Source: Ceratothoa steindachneri (lineage: Eukaryota; Arthropoda; Malacostraca; Isopoda; Cymothoidae). From it: a DNA stretch of 64,000 bases. Position 1 is the stretch's first letter. Every line of letters starts with the position of its first letter. The notes under the pieces are model-generated. The model was not told the origin of the DNA and did not search any database. It worked only from the letters and a program-made list of their open reading frames with translations. This document shows, piece after piece, positions 45,901-57,900 of this stretch. The stretch covers positions 172,080,354-172,144,353 of the forward strand of contig OZ018318.1 of assembly GCA_963969495.1 (NCBI GenBank), in the 5' to 3' direction. The position numbers and the translations under genes were made by a program.

Positions 45901-48900
45901 ATATCCCTTTAATTAAGGCCACAGATGTGGCCAGTTTAAGTCAGATTAGAATCTGTAAAGGTAGTGGAAGGTAATTAATGACATGGGAGCAATCGGGTTA
46001 AGTTAGAAAATATCAGTTTATCAAAAGCAATTCTCAAGGGTGTTTTCACTCTTCAATAATACAGTGCATCTTACACTAAAATATGCACAATATTATAGTG
46101 CAATATCACATTATTTTTGTTAGTGTCACTAGTAGTTGGTTCAATTCAATACAAGCATGAGGAAAGTACATGACTTTAGACCTAGAAAAAAAAACCCTAT
46201 GGCAAGTGCATGGGTATTTATGCCTGTCTGTATGTGCTCTGATCTTTCTGCTGCTATACACTCAACTCCCTTCCTTGGTGCCTTCAAGAATCACCCATTC
46301 TCACTAGCTTTTCCTTAGTCGATAGATGTGTACTCTGTGAAAGACAGTGACTTTGAAGAGCACCATACAAAAATCATGATTATTTTCTTAGGTAGTGCAG
46401 GGTGAATGAAATGAATATAGAGGGAAATGTGACAGTAAAATTTATCATCACACTTACCAGAGGTGGGTTCATACGCAGTACGCAAAATCTTCTGCTTTAC
46501 CCTTTTCACACTAGAGAGCTTCGGAATCGCTTTGTCCTTGACTGGTTCCTAGATTTAAAAGATGACAGGGTATAAAACTCAAAGTGCCACAAACAAACTA
46601 AAATAAATGGAAAAAAAAAGAGGTCAGGCTAGCATTTGGCACACTATGCAATGGTGTGCATCAAAGCCATAAGATGGAAAAAGCTGAAAATTAGAGAGGG
46701 AAACCATCTATATCAGAGGTGGGCAAACTGTGGCTAGTGTTTCATTTCAGAATGACAAAATATTGAAAATTAATTATTGAACATTTTGCCAAAATCTCAC
46801 CTTAAACGATAAATTCTATCAAATTTGGGGAATGCCTTTAAAATTTTAATGGTGTACATTCCCCATCGGGGGGAAAAAAATCATATAGGCGAATTTTTAT
46901 ATTTTCAGTCATTATTTAAGTTTGAAAATAATTCAAGATTACATTAATAATTAATTGTAAATTGTGGTTCGGATTCCACATTAAGCTGGAAGTCCCCACT
47001 CTGATATAAGTCTGGAAACAGATTGAAAGGGCTGGCAAAACAATGCCCCCTCCCCCAAATTACCCTGTTATTAATGTGTAGTTATATTTATGACTATGTA
47101 GTAGATGCAAACAAATGCAGGAAGGTAAATACAATTAACTTATATGCATTCAAAATTTGCATCTAACTGTTAAGTGCTGCCCGCAAAGCTTTACATAAGC
47201 TTCAATGTGCCTGCTGCTTAAAATTATTGCCCATCCCTGATATATACCTTTCCATATACAACTAATTAAAGACTCTTGGCCAGCCCTGAAATCTTCTATG
47301 ACCAAGGGGTAGCAGGAGCTCTCCCCCTACCCCCATCCACCAACACACACACACTATATGGCTCTAAACATGAGTCACCCCATTTGCTCCAGTGAAAAAT
47401 GTAGAACATGTCGCATCACAGGGTGGACACAACTTTCTTGGTTAGACCCAATTTCTAAAATTTTTTGTATCCTCATTACAGAGGGCCACCAAGTTCCATT
47501 TCTTTCTATCACAACTCAATCCAGCTCCATATTGAGAGTGTCCAGAAACCTACAACTCCTCCAAGCTAAAGAGAATGTCACCCTCCCCACAAGAATCAAG
47601 TCACCTTCTTTAACCCTGAAGAGGAACAATCAATCTACCGCCTACATATCTTGCACCATAACCAACTTCTTTCAATCATCCATAACATCATGCTTGTGTT
47701 ACCAAAGACCCACACATGACCTTTAATTAACACAAACACACTCAGATCAGACAATCTTATAGAGTACATTAGCATTGCACTGAACTACACAACCCTGACC
47801 TTAGCACCAACTATATCTAACACACATCAACACAAGATACGAACAATGCAAAATAGCATCCTCTGCATCACAACTGGCTGCAACAAAAACACACCAAAAC
47901 ATAACCTAGACAAAAATCCTCCCATCAAAGACCATGTAAACATGATAAACCAGGCCTGGGCAACCCTTGGCACACCAACAAATTCTTACTGGCACGCTAA
48001 GCCAAATGCTTACCTTAAGAAAACTAAATAAATGTATCTCCAACCTCTTTTATATAGCAACCGCATGGTGGACAACCTCTTAGAAAATTAAATAAATGTA
48101 TGTCCAACCTCTTTTATATAGGGATTAAGAATCAATAAAAGACTATCTTTGATTTTATATCCTTTATTGTGTTTTACTCAAGTGAGGAAATTTTGTATCA
48201 AAGATTTGGCCAATTTTGGCACACCCACTTAAAAAGGATGCCCACCCCTGTGCTAAACACTGATTTCTGCAGTAACTTGCAATGCCTCAACATCCATCCA
48301 AATCCAAATATAACCCAAATAGGAGCTAACCCCACCGTACCAAAACAGTATAAAAGACATCCATAAACTTCGAAACCCACAACAAAGCCACACCACCCAC
48401 CTGACATTTACCAATCAGAAGCAACCTAGAAAGACAAATTAAGGTTTTACAGGCAAGCAGACACCATCCCAACCCTACACAAAAATCGATTGTATCCTTA
48501 CTGCTCCCCCTTCTTTACCATCTCCTATTTTTCCCCTCTTTACTCCTCTTGTCATATATTTCCCCATTTTTGACCATCTCAGCCTATCTTTAACCTTCTT
48601 AACTATCTCATCCTGTTTCCCCTTCTTGACCTCTCTAAAAGACCAACACCATAGATTCCCACCTATGTGCTTCCCTGTCTGAATAAATAGATCCCGGGAG
48701 ATTACAAAATAAAGTAAACAAACTCAATCCCCAACAAACAACTACTCAGCTTATTACACAAAGCCCTCATTAAAGGAACAAACACCACTTCAACAAAAAC
48801 ATACCTTTTGAAACTGCACAAATGCCAGACACTACTAGATCACACACCAAAACAATGATTGAAAAAAAAAATATGAGCACATCTGGCAACTGCCGACTTG

Positions 48901-51900
48901 GGGCATAAGTCGCTGTACTTCAGCATAGCCTACTACTAGACTATATTAAAAAACAATTAATAAAAACAAAAAGGCAATAAGGAATTGGGCTCCAGTGTTG
49001 GCTCGCCTTCTACTGGTGCAGGAACATGCGACCTACAACAGTCAAATAAAGTGGAGGCCAGCTTCCTCCAAAGAGCCTCAAACATTACAAAGCAGAGCAC
49101 TCAGAAAATCATCACTGGATGCACACAAACCACACATACTGAAACCAAAACTTACCAATTAGAGAGCATCTAAACATGATAGGAGCCCAATACTTCAGCA
49201 GAGCAAGAGACCAATTTCACCTCACAGAGGCACTTCCAACACAAAAATCTTTGCCATCTCCGACAACCTACTAAAACATCACACTACCCTCACTCACAGA
49301 AACAAACCTCAAGCCCACACATCCTAAATGCCCACTCCACCTACCAATAGAAAATGAAGAAAAATCACTACATAGGACAGTAATTTTAGCCTAAAATTGA
49401 CCAGGACATTCAACCATCTTCCAAAAATAAAAGACCCAAATAAATAGCCCCAAACCCACCTGTATCAGATGAAACCTAAACACCCTTAGACTGCTCAAAC
49501 ATGAAACCATCCATTACCTAAGGGACCTCTAAGCCTGCCCAGGAGATGTGGTGACATTTCTGAGGTCCAGACAGATCACGGAAGAATAGTATGGAGGCCA
49601 AAAATTACCAATCCCATGGTACCAACAAATACCAGAAAATCATTGCAAATGACACTAATTACATACGCCTTTAACATCAATAAATATAGCACATGTGAAT
49701 TAATCAGGTCCTAAAAACACGATTGATTAGAGTGCAATCTTACTTTATAAGCTTTGGTAATTAATCTGCCCCTTTTACGTTTAGATCCCTCCTCTTCCAT
49801 ATCAGACACAGGTTCATCATTTTCATCAATGCTGAAGTCAGAATCAACTTCATCTTCTTGCTCAACCTCAGACCTGTAAGAAGAGAGATAAATGAACTAA
49901 ACATGAAACATTTTTACATAAATTCAAGAGAGGATGGGCAAACCCTTATGCACTTATTATAATGATCACTAGTCCATGGCAACATTCTGCAAAAGCATTG
50001 CCAGCAGGAAATTAATAAGGTACAAAGAATTGAATACTTTTTATAAGAAAATCTAAGACTTTGGTTGACCTGACTAGGTACTAACTAGGCAGTACATCCT
50101 CAAGCACGCAAGAATAGAGTTTTCAGCCTATTATAGTTATTCAGCAAGGGATTACTAAGGCACTAATCCTCATCTAATTAATCATGGCTCCAAGCCCAGG
50201 GAATTGAAGCCTGGTCTCTTGCAACTTGTGAGAATTAAAAGGTGTCAACTGCTTTTTTCAAATGGGGTCTCATCTCACAGCTGTCATCAATGGTATTCAC
50301 CCCAATTGTCCCAGTAGTGGGACAGAACATGTATCAAGTTCCCCCAGACTGGGAAATTTGTCAGGAATGTGCTTACAGTCTGGGACCATGCAGTTATTGT
50401 AGTACGGCTGAGAGGAGCAGTCCATCAGATGCTGCACTCAACACAAGCCACTAGATACAATGCAAGAGGCCAGCCTCCTCCCAAAACTCATTAGCCTACA
50501 ATTGAAAGTGTACAAACCTGCCCCCCCCCCCACCAAGTACAAGTAACAGAGACCCCATTCATCACAGTAAAAGGAGTGGTGGGTAATTTGTCACTGTTGG
50601 CAACTATGAATTCTGCATGCATGTTGTCTGGCATCAGTTCTCTCTTCTTCCTATCATATTAGACTCAGTTGTGCATTATTTGCGAAGAAAGCAGTACCAT
50701 AGCTGAATTCATTCAGGAATTTGGAAAAGGCAAGCTGTGTTGCATGGTATTTACATTGGGAGCTTCAATGTGAAGATCTTCAAGTGCTTGGGTGTCAATC
50801 TGACAGTGCGGAGGATCAGGAAAGAGTTGGATGAGTCAGGTTGTAATTATGGAAGTATGGCAGCTTAGAAACCTCACTCTGAACATTCTGATAAGAAAGA
50901 AAAAACCTCCATAATTTGTCAGAGATCCATGCCATCGAATGATCCTGGAGTCAATGAGGTCCATAGAGAGGGACAAGGTAGTGTCAGGGTGCCTCATCAG
51001 TCAGTAGGTGCATGAAGACATCTGCTAGACCAGTATTTCACTCTTTTCCACTTTGACTAGATGGCAGGAATCAGGTGAGGCCTTGTGAATGCTTAGCAGA
51101 GAAAATGGGATCTGGACAATGTGAACATTTTGATTTTTTTTTATAGAGCCCTTATGGCAACTGCCCACTAGGTAATAAGTAGCCAGAAAAACGACAGCCT
51201 AGAACTAGGCTACTTTAAAATAAAAATATGAAAACATAATGATAAAAATGAGAAAAACTTAACAATTAGGAAGCAATCTCCGGCATCGGGGGGAGGTCCC
51301 CCTCACCCCGGTGCAGGAGCATGCAATCTACAAAGAAAACAATAACAAAGCAAAAAAAAAAAAGAGAACCTTCTTAAATAAAGGGGAGAAGCCAGGCTCC
51401 ACCAAAAAGTCAACAAGTCCAAAAGTCAATGTGCACGAACTCGTCCCGAGTAAAAGGGACAGGCGGTAACGACCCCGCCCATCCCGGTATCGGGACAGGT
51501 ATCATGCGCGAAGATCACCCAGACTGGGACATTCAACAAGAATGTGCCGAACAGTCTCGGAGAAGACGGAGTCGTCGCAATAGGGCACTCCATCAGATAG
51601 CGATGCGTCACACGAGTGTGCCAAATTCGGAGACGACAGAAAGCGACCTGAAGCCGTCGCGGCATTGGAGGATAGCTCCATGGGAACAGTGGCGGCGCAA
51701 TGGCACGCAACTTTAAGTTCCCTTCGATCGTCTCCCATCTTCTTTGCCAAGAAGTCCGAAGAGCTGCCCGTATTCCTGCCATGTAGTCGGTGTGAGGAAG
51801 AGCGAAACGCTGGTCCAGGCGCAGAGTCCTCACGGACTCTTTGGCGCCCTCATTCCCCGCAATTCCTACATGTCCAGGAACCCAGCAAAAGATAATCACG

Positions 51901-54900
51901 ACATCTGCCCAGCTCGCCAAAACCGTGGCGTCACGGATATCGCAAACCATGGGATGTGGAGATTCCAATGCCCCGAGCACTCAGGGCGCTTTGTGAGTCG
52001 CTATAGATCACAATCCGGTCTCCGAACCGGGCACGTCGCGTAATCTCCCGTACCAAGTGGTGTATTGCTACCAGCTCGGCCATGAAGACAGACGCAGTGC
52101 CTGGCAGAGCCCCGCTGTCTTCAACCAGAGGGGATACGGCGTGGAAGCCAACCCCCTCTTGGGACTTGGAGCCATCCGTATAACTGGCACGGTTCCAGAG
52201 TGACACGAGGTGTGCTCCAAAAAGGTCGAACGCAATACTACGGCGCCGTACAAGCTTTGGGAGCAGAGGTGTGGCGACAAATAGCCAAATGTGGTACCCT
52301 CCAGGGTGGCGTCCTGGGCAGAACCAGGGGCACCACCGGCCCGAGAGCTATATCTAGCTCTCGAAGGAGTTTCCTGGCCCTAAACCCAAAGGGCTTAGGG
52401 TATGACTGGCGTCTCTCGGCGGCCTAGGCACCATCGAGATCAGCTGCGTATACAGTGAGAGCTGTTGGCGACTGAGGGAGGCGCCGGGCTCGCGCGTACA
52501 GGCGAGTTATGCGCTGCACGCGGCGTAGAGCGCGTGGCATCTCCCCAGCATCAACCAACAGGCTCTCAATGGGGAAAGTGCGGAAGGTGCCGGTCGCAAG
52601 GCGAAGGCCGGTGTGGTGGATCGAATCCACCTTCCGCAATAAACGCTCGGCAGCGGATGCATAAAACTCGCATCCATGTCGAGCTTCGAACGAACAAAGG
52701 ATCGATAAAAAAGTAGGGCAGTAGCCCTATCAGCACCCCAAGCGCTGAACGTTACGGAACGGAGAATGTCCATGGCGCGGGTACAAGAGACCCTAAGGCT
52801 GCGAATATGAGCCTCCCAGGTGAGGCGTCAGGCGAATACAAGATCAAAGAAACAAACGGTGCGATTCCACCACATCGAGGCGCACCCCATTAAGAAACAA
52901 ATCTGGGTTGGGGTGAAGCCGTGGATGGCGGCAGAAGTGAACCACCTTAGTCTTGGCCAAAGAAAACTGAAACCTGTACGCTTCGGCATAGCGAGAGACG
53001 CGGTTCAATGCCTGTTGGAGTCGACGCTCCAGAGTTGGCATCTGGGCCCGGCCAAAAGAGATCGAAAGGTCGTCCACGTAGAGCGTAGGGAGAACATCTT
53101 CCGGCAGCACCGAAGTGATGCCGTTGATGCTCAGGGCAAAGAGTGTGACACTGACGACACTTCCCTGCGGGACACCCTCTTCCTGCTCCTTTGGGCCGGA
53201 GAGGGCTCCCCCCACCCGTACGCGGAATCGACGATCTCGCAAAAATTCAGAACTAAACATTGGGAGGCGTCCCCTCGCCCCCATCGTGTGGAGAGTCTCC
53301 ATGATACCGTATCGCCATGCGGTATCATAGGCCTTCTCCAGATCGAAAAACACTGTGGCGTAGTGCTGTCTACGAAGGAAAGCCTCGCAGACGGCATTTT
53401 CCAGTCGGAGCAGAGCACCTGACGTGGAGTGGAACTTGCGGAAGCTGCACTGTGAAGAAGACAGATGGCCTCCCCTGTCCAGGAAAAAGGCTAATCTAAC
53501 ATTTTGTCCATCAATTTGCACAAGCAAGAGGTTAGAGAGATTGGGCAGAAACTGGTCAGAGTAGAGTGATCTCTCCCCGGTTTGCAAAAGGCGAGCACAG
53601 TAGCGATTCGCCAGGAGTCTGGGAGAAGACCCTCCACCCAGATCCTGTTGAACAAATCTATCAGAAAGGTCATGCCTCGCTCACCCAGGTGTCGAAGCAT
53701 GGCGTACGGGACATCGTCCGGACCATGGGCGGTGTCCGCGCACGAAGCGAGAGCTCAGCGCAACTCACTCACAGTAAACTTGTCGTTGAATGGTTCTCCG
53801 CCTCTGGAGGTAAAGTCAAGCCGGCGGCCTTTCGCGACATCACGACGTGCATTGAATGCTGGCGGAGCAGCATCCCGCCTAGAGAATGCGGAAAAAGCGG
53901 TTGCTAAGGATTCCGCCACGGACGCAAGGTCCGAGATTGCGGTCCCATTCTCCTGGAGAATGGGAGGGGAAGTCATGCAAGAACTTGCCCCGAATCCTTT
54001 TGACTCGCTTCCACACCTCTGCTAAAGGGGGCTTCCCGTTAAGTGAAGACACGTATGCCCGCCAAGAAGAGCGGCGGGCGTGCTTCGAAATATACCGGAA
54101 CCTAGCCCTAGCCCGACGAAATTCAGCGACAGTGGAATCGTTCAGGTGGCGCTTATAGCGCATGTAGGCATAAGGATTCTGTTTGAGGGCCGTCTCACAC
54201 TCGGCCGACCACTATGGGAGTGGTCGGCGTGGAAAACAGCCAGACGTCCTAGGAATAGTAGTCAGGCCCACGGCGATGAGGTTGCCGGAGAAGAACTCAA
54301 TGGCCTCAACTACCGCCCTAAACTCCTCGACTGAGATAGAGAATTCAGTCATTTCCTGAAATGCAGGCCACCGCACCTGCGCCAAGCACCACCGAGGTGG
54401 GCTCTCAGGAAGCAGTTGCCCTGAAAATGATATTTGAATGGGAAAGTAATCACTACCATGGAGGTCATCGACCACCCCCCAATCAAAATCAGGCTGTGCA
54501 TCCGAAGAGCACAAAGATAGATCAAGGCAAGAAAATGAAGCGGTTCTCGGACAGTGATGCGTAAACTCATCCACGTTTAGGACACCCATCTCAAGCTCTA
54601 AGATCAGATCGGCAAGGACTTGTCCCCTGGGATTTATTGAGTAATCTCCCCAGAGAGGATGCCTGCCGTTCAGATCTCCAAGCAAGAGAAAGGGCCACGG
54701 CAACCGTGCCACGACGCGGCGGAAGTCCCCCTGCGTCGAAGTCAGCTGATGGTGGAATGCATGCAGAAATGATAGTATACCTCCTATCCAGGTGCAGCTG
54801 CACAGCCACTGCCTGAAAGGAAGTATCTAAAGAGAAAGCAAGAACGGAGACATCATGCCGGGTGTAAACCGCACATCCCCCAGCCCGGCCATCTTGTGCT

Positions 54901-57900
54901 GGTGGGGTCGCAAGACCTTTATACCCTGAGAGGGCGGGCAGGGGGCACGCGCCTAGCATGGTCTCCTGCAAAAAGATAGCTAATGGGGAATGGGACGAGC
55001 CTCCGCAGCTCCTCCCAGCTGGCCCGGAGTAGACGGCAATTCCATTGAAAGAATATGCCCTCCAGGTCTAGTTCGGAGACGCAGGAGCCCTCCTCGAACA
55101 GAAGACCCTCAGGGGAATGGCCGTACACTTTCCGGAGGCAGAACCCCGGGCGTTGTTGGCCGGACAAAGCGCTGAAGGTGCTGTCGTCTTTGAGGATTTA
55201 TTGGGGGAGGTTGGGCAGGCCATGCCTCTCTTTTCGAGGAACCACCATCTCCGAGCCACTCGCTCCACCCCTAGGCTTGGGCGAAGGAGCCGAAGCTCCT
55301 TTGTTGCTGTCCTCCTTTCGGGGGACAGCTTTAGGAACCCCGGAAGATAGTCTGGCGACCAACTTCAGGGGTGTTGCCCCCTGTGAGTCTAACAACTCGG
55401 TGGAGGTGCGTGCCCATTTTGCCTTACGGGAAACCTCAGGGAGGGCCTCCATGTAGCCCGCCCTCCCTTCAAGACATCACAGATCCTGAGGTTGTAGGGA
55501 GAGTAAGGAAGCAGTGTGTCAGAAAGAAGAGTCTAAGCTGGTGCCGGACATCATCTGGACTATGTGGTGCAATTTTGGTCATCATATTATAGGGATATTG
55601 CTTTACTTGAGCCTGTGCAAAGAAGGATGATTAAGATTCAAGGGTTGAGGAGCTTACCATATGGTGAAAGGCTTGAGTGATAAAATTTTCATACATTAGA
55701 AAACTTCAAAAACTTCAGTCACCTATCTACTACTATGCCTAAGTCCTCCTCATCCTCAACTGAATTCAGCCAATGCCCATCCATTTTGTAGCTAAATTCC
55801 CTATTATCCCTTTCCATGCTAAGAACTTCTTTTACTACAGCTGCCAATTTAGTGTCATCAGCAAAAATTGACACTTTGCTATTTACAGCCTCCCCAAGAT
55901 CATTTATATAAACTATGAATAATAAAGAGCCTAGAGCGGATCCCTGAGGTACACCCCTGATAACGTCCCTCCACTGTGACCTCACCCCATTCAGTACAAC
56001 TCTCTGTTTCCTATCTTTCAGCCATTCAGCTATCCAATTAAAAACTTTACCACATATACCATGCATTTTTAATTTGTAAACTAGTCTCCTATGTGGAACC
56101 TTATCAAAAGCTTTGCTAAAATCTAAGTAAATTACATGAACATTCTCTCCCATATCTAATTGTTTAGTTACATAATCCATAAAATCCAGTAAATTTGGTA
56201 AACACGATCTACCTCTTCTACCGCATTCTGGGTGGAAATTTTTTCACTTACAGTATCTGCAGGAAGTGGAATGCATTTCCAGTGGAAGTTGTCAACAGTG
56301 AATCTGTTGACCAGTTCAAGTCAAGACTAGACAAAGTCTTGAAAAGTGGCCGTTTAGGGACGCAAAACAATTGAGCAGCCATGTGCCTGCTTGATTGCTA
56401 GTGTAAAGGTACCCCCTTTGAATGGACCGTAAGGTCTCCTAGGGTAATTCCTTTCCTTGTTAAACCATTCCTAAACATTATTTATTAACCTACCACTCTC
56501 TAGATGGTCAGAAACCCCCTTCTTAATATCTTCTCAAGAATTTTACAAACTATAAAAGTTAAGCTTACCAGCCTAAAGTTATTTGGGTCCTCTTTACTTC
56601 TCTTTTAAAAAATTGGCACTACATTCGCTAATTTCCAATCATTAGGTATTTCTCCAAACTCTAGTGATCTAGTATATATCTTCTCAAGAGCTACTGCAAT
56701 ACTATCTACACCTTTGAGTAACCTAGAATGAATATTTTCAGGGCAAGATGCCTTACTAGTATTTAACTCCAATATAAGCCTTTTAATTATTTCTCTGTTC
56801 ACATTAATGGTATTGAACACTACTTCCCTTGACCTAAATTATCATCAATTAATCTATCTGGATTCTCTTCTGTAAACACTGAAGAAAAATTATCATTAAG
56901 AACCTCTACTATCTTATCATTCTTTCAAAACCCCTTCATATTTAATAGGCTGTAATTTATCAATGTTGGATTTGTTATTAATTCTATAATAGCTAAAGAA
57001 TTTTCTTGGATCTTTATTATTATTTTGAGCTAAATCATTTAGCTCTTCTTAATAATCTTATTTAGCTCATTTCTGGTTGACCAATAATGATTTAAATTGC
57101 CAAAAGTACTTTCTCTCTGTAATCTCTGGTATACCATTTTCTTCTCAGAAATTTTCCTAGCTATCTCCTGATTCCACCACAACAGCTTCCTACATTCCTT
57201 CTAATAGCCTTCATTGGAATACACTGCTCTTGGACTACTTTTAATATAGTCTTAAAAGTGTCCCACATCTCATAAGTATTCTTTCCCCTGGATTCTATAT
57301 CCCACCTAATCTGATTTAGCAAGTTGCATAATTTATCATAATCGCCCCTATAAAAATTTGGAGTTTTTGTGGAGTTTATTGATGTTCTACCTTTCAGTAT
57401 TTCCCAAGTTAAAATGAACCATCTGATGATGACTATTTCCCGATGCTCCCCCGACAATCAAATCCTGAACCAAGTGATCATCATTTGAAAGAACCAGATC
57501 TAATATATTGGCACCCCTTGTTCGTTTATTAACAAATTGAGTAAAAAAAAATTAGCCTCAACGCATTCTATAAACTTACAACTTGCTCTATCCCTTTCTA
57601 TCATATTTTCCCAGCCTACTGAAATTAAATTAAAGTTACAGGAATAACTGTATCTACATCACATCCTTTACTTATTTCCCTGACCATTAACTGTGGTCTG
57701 TAAAAGAGTCCCAAGTTTATTATCCTATTTTTACTGACCCTAATATTTATCCACAGTGACTCAACTTCTCCTTGCTTTATGGAATTATTTAGTTTGAAGA
57801 AATGCTATTTCTGATATAAATAATCAACCCACTACCAATCTAGTCCTATCTCTCCTTTGACTAATGTACATATCATAACCCTGTAGTTCTAATTCATTCA

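Larger units (their letters stand above)
51130..55490 (-). mobile_element. LINE-A copy, 4.4 kb, 3' end to ORF1 (internal ORF1 deletion)
   Basis: The best-ordered LINE-A copy. It has an A-rich tail at 51130, 3' UTR, RNase H (51426-52206), linker, RT (52424-53700), endonuclease (54212-54971) and ORF1 tail (54919-55456). From about 55440 it jumps to sequence that in the other copies lies at the ORF1 start (compare 27052-27105), so the ORF1 N-terminal domain and zinc knuckles are deleted. It sits in VPS72 intron 1 in sense orientation. Frameshifts in RT and endonuclease make it inactive. Confidence 0.85.
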
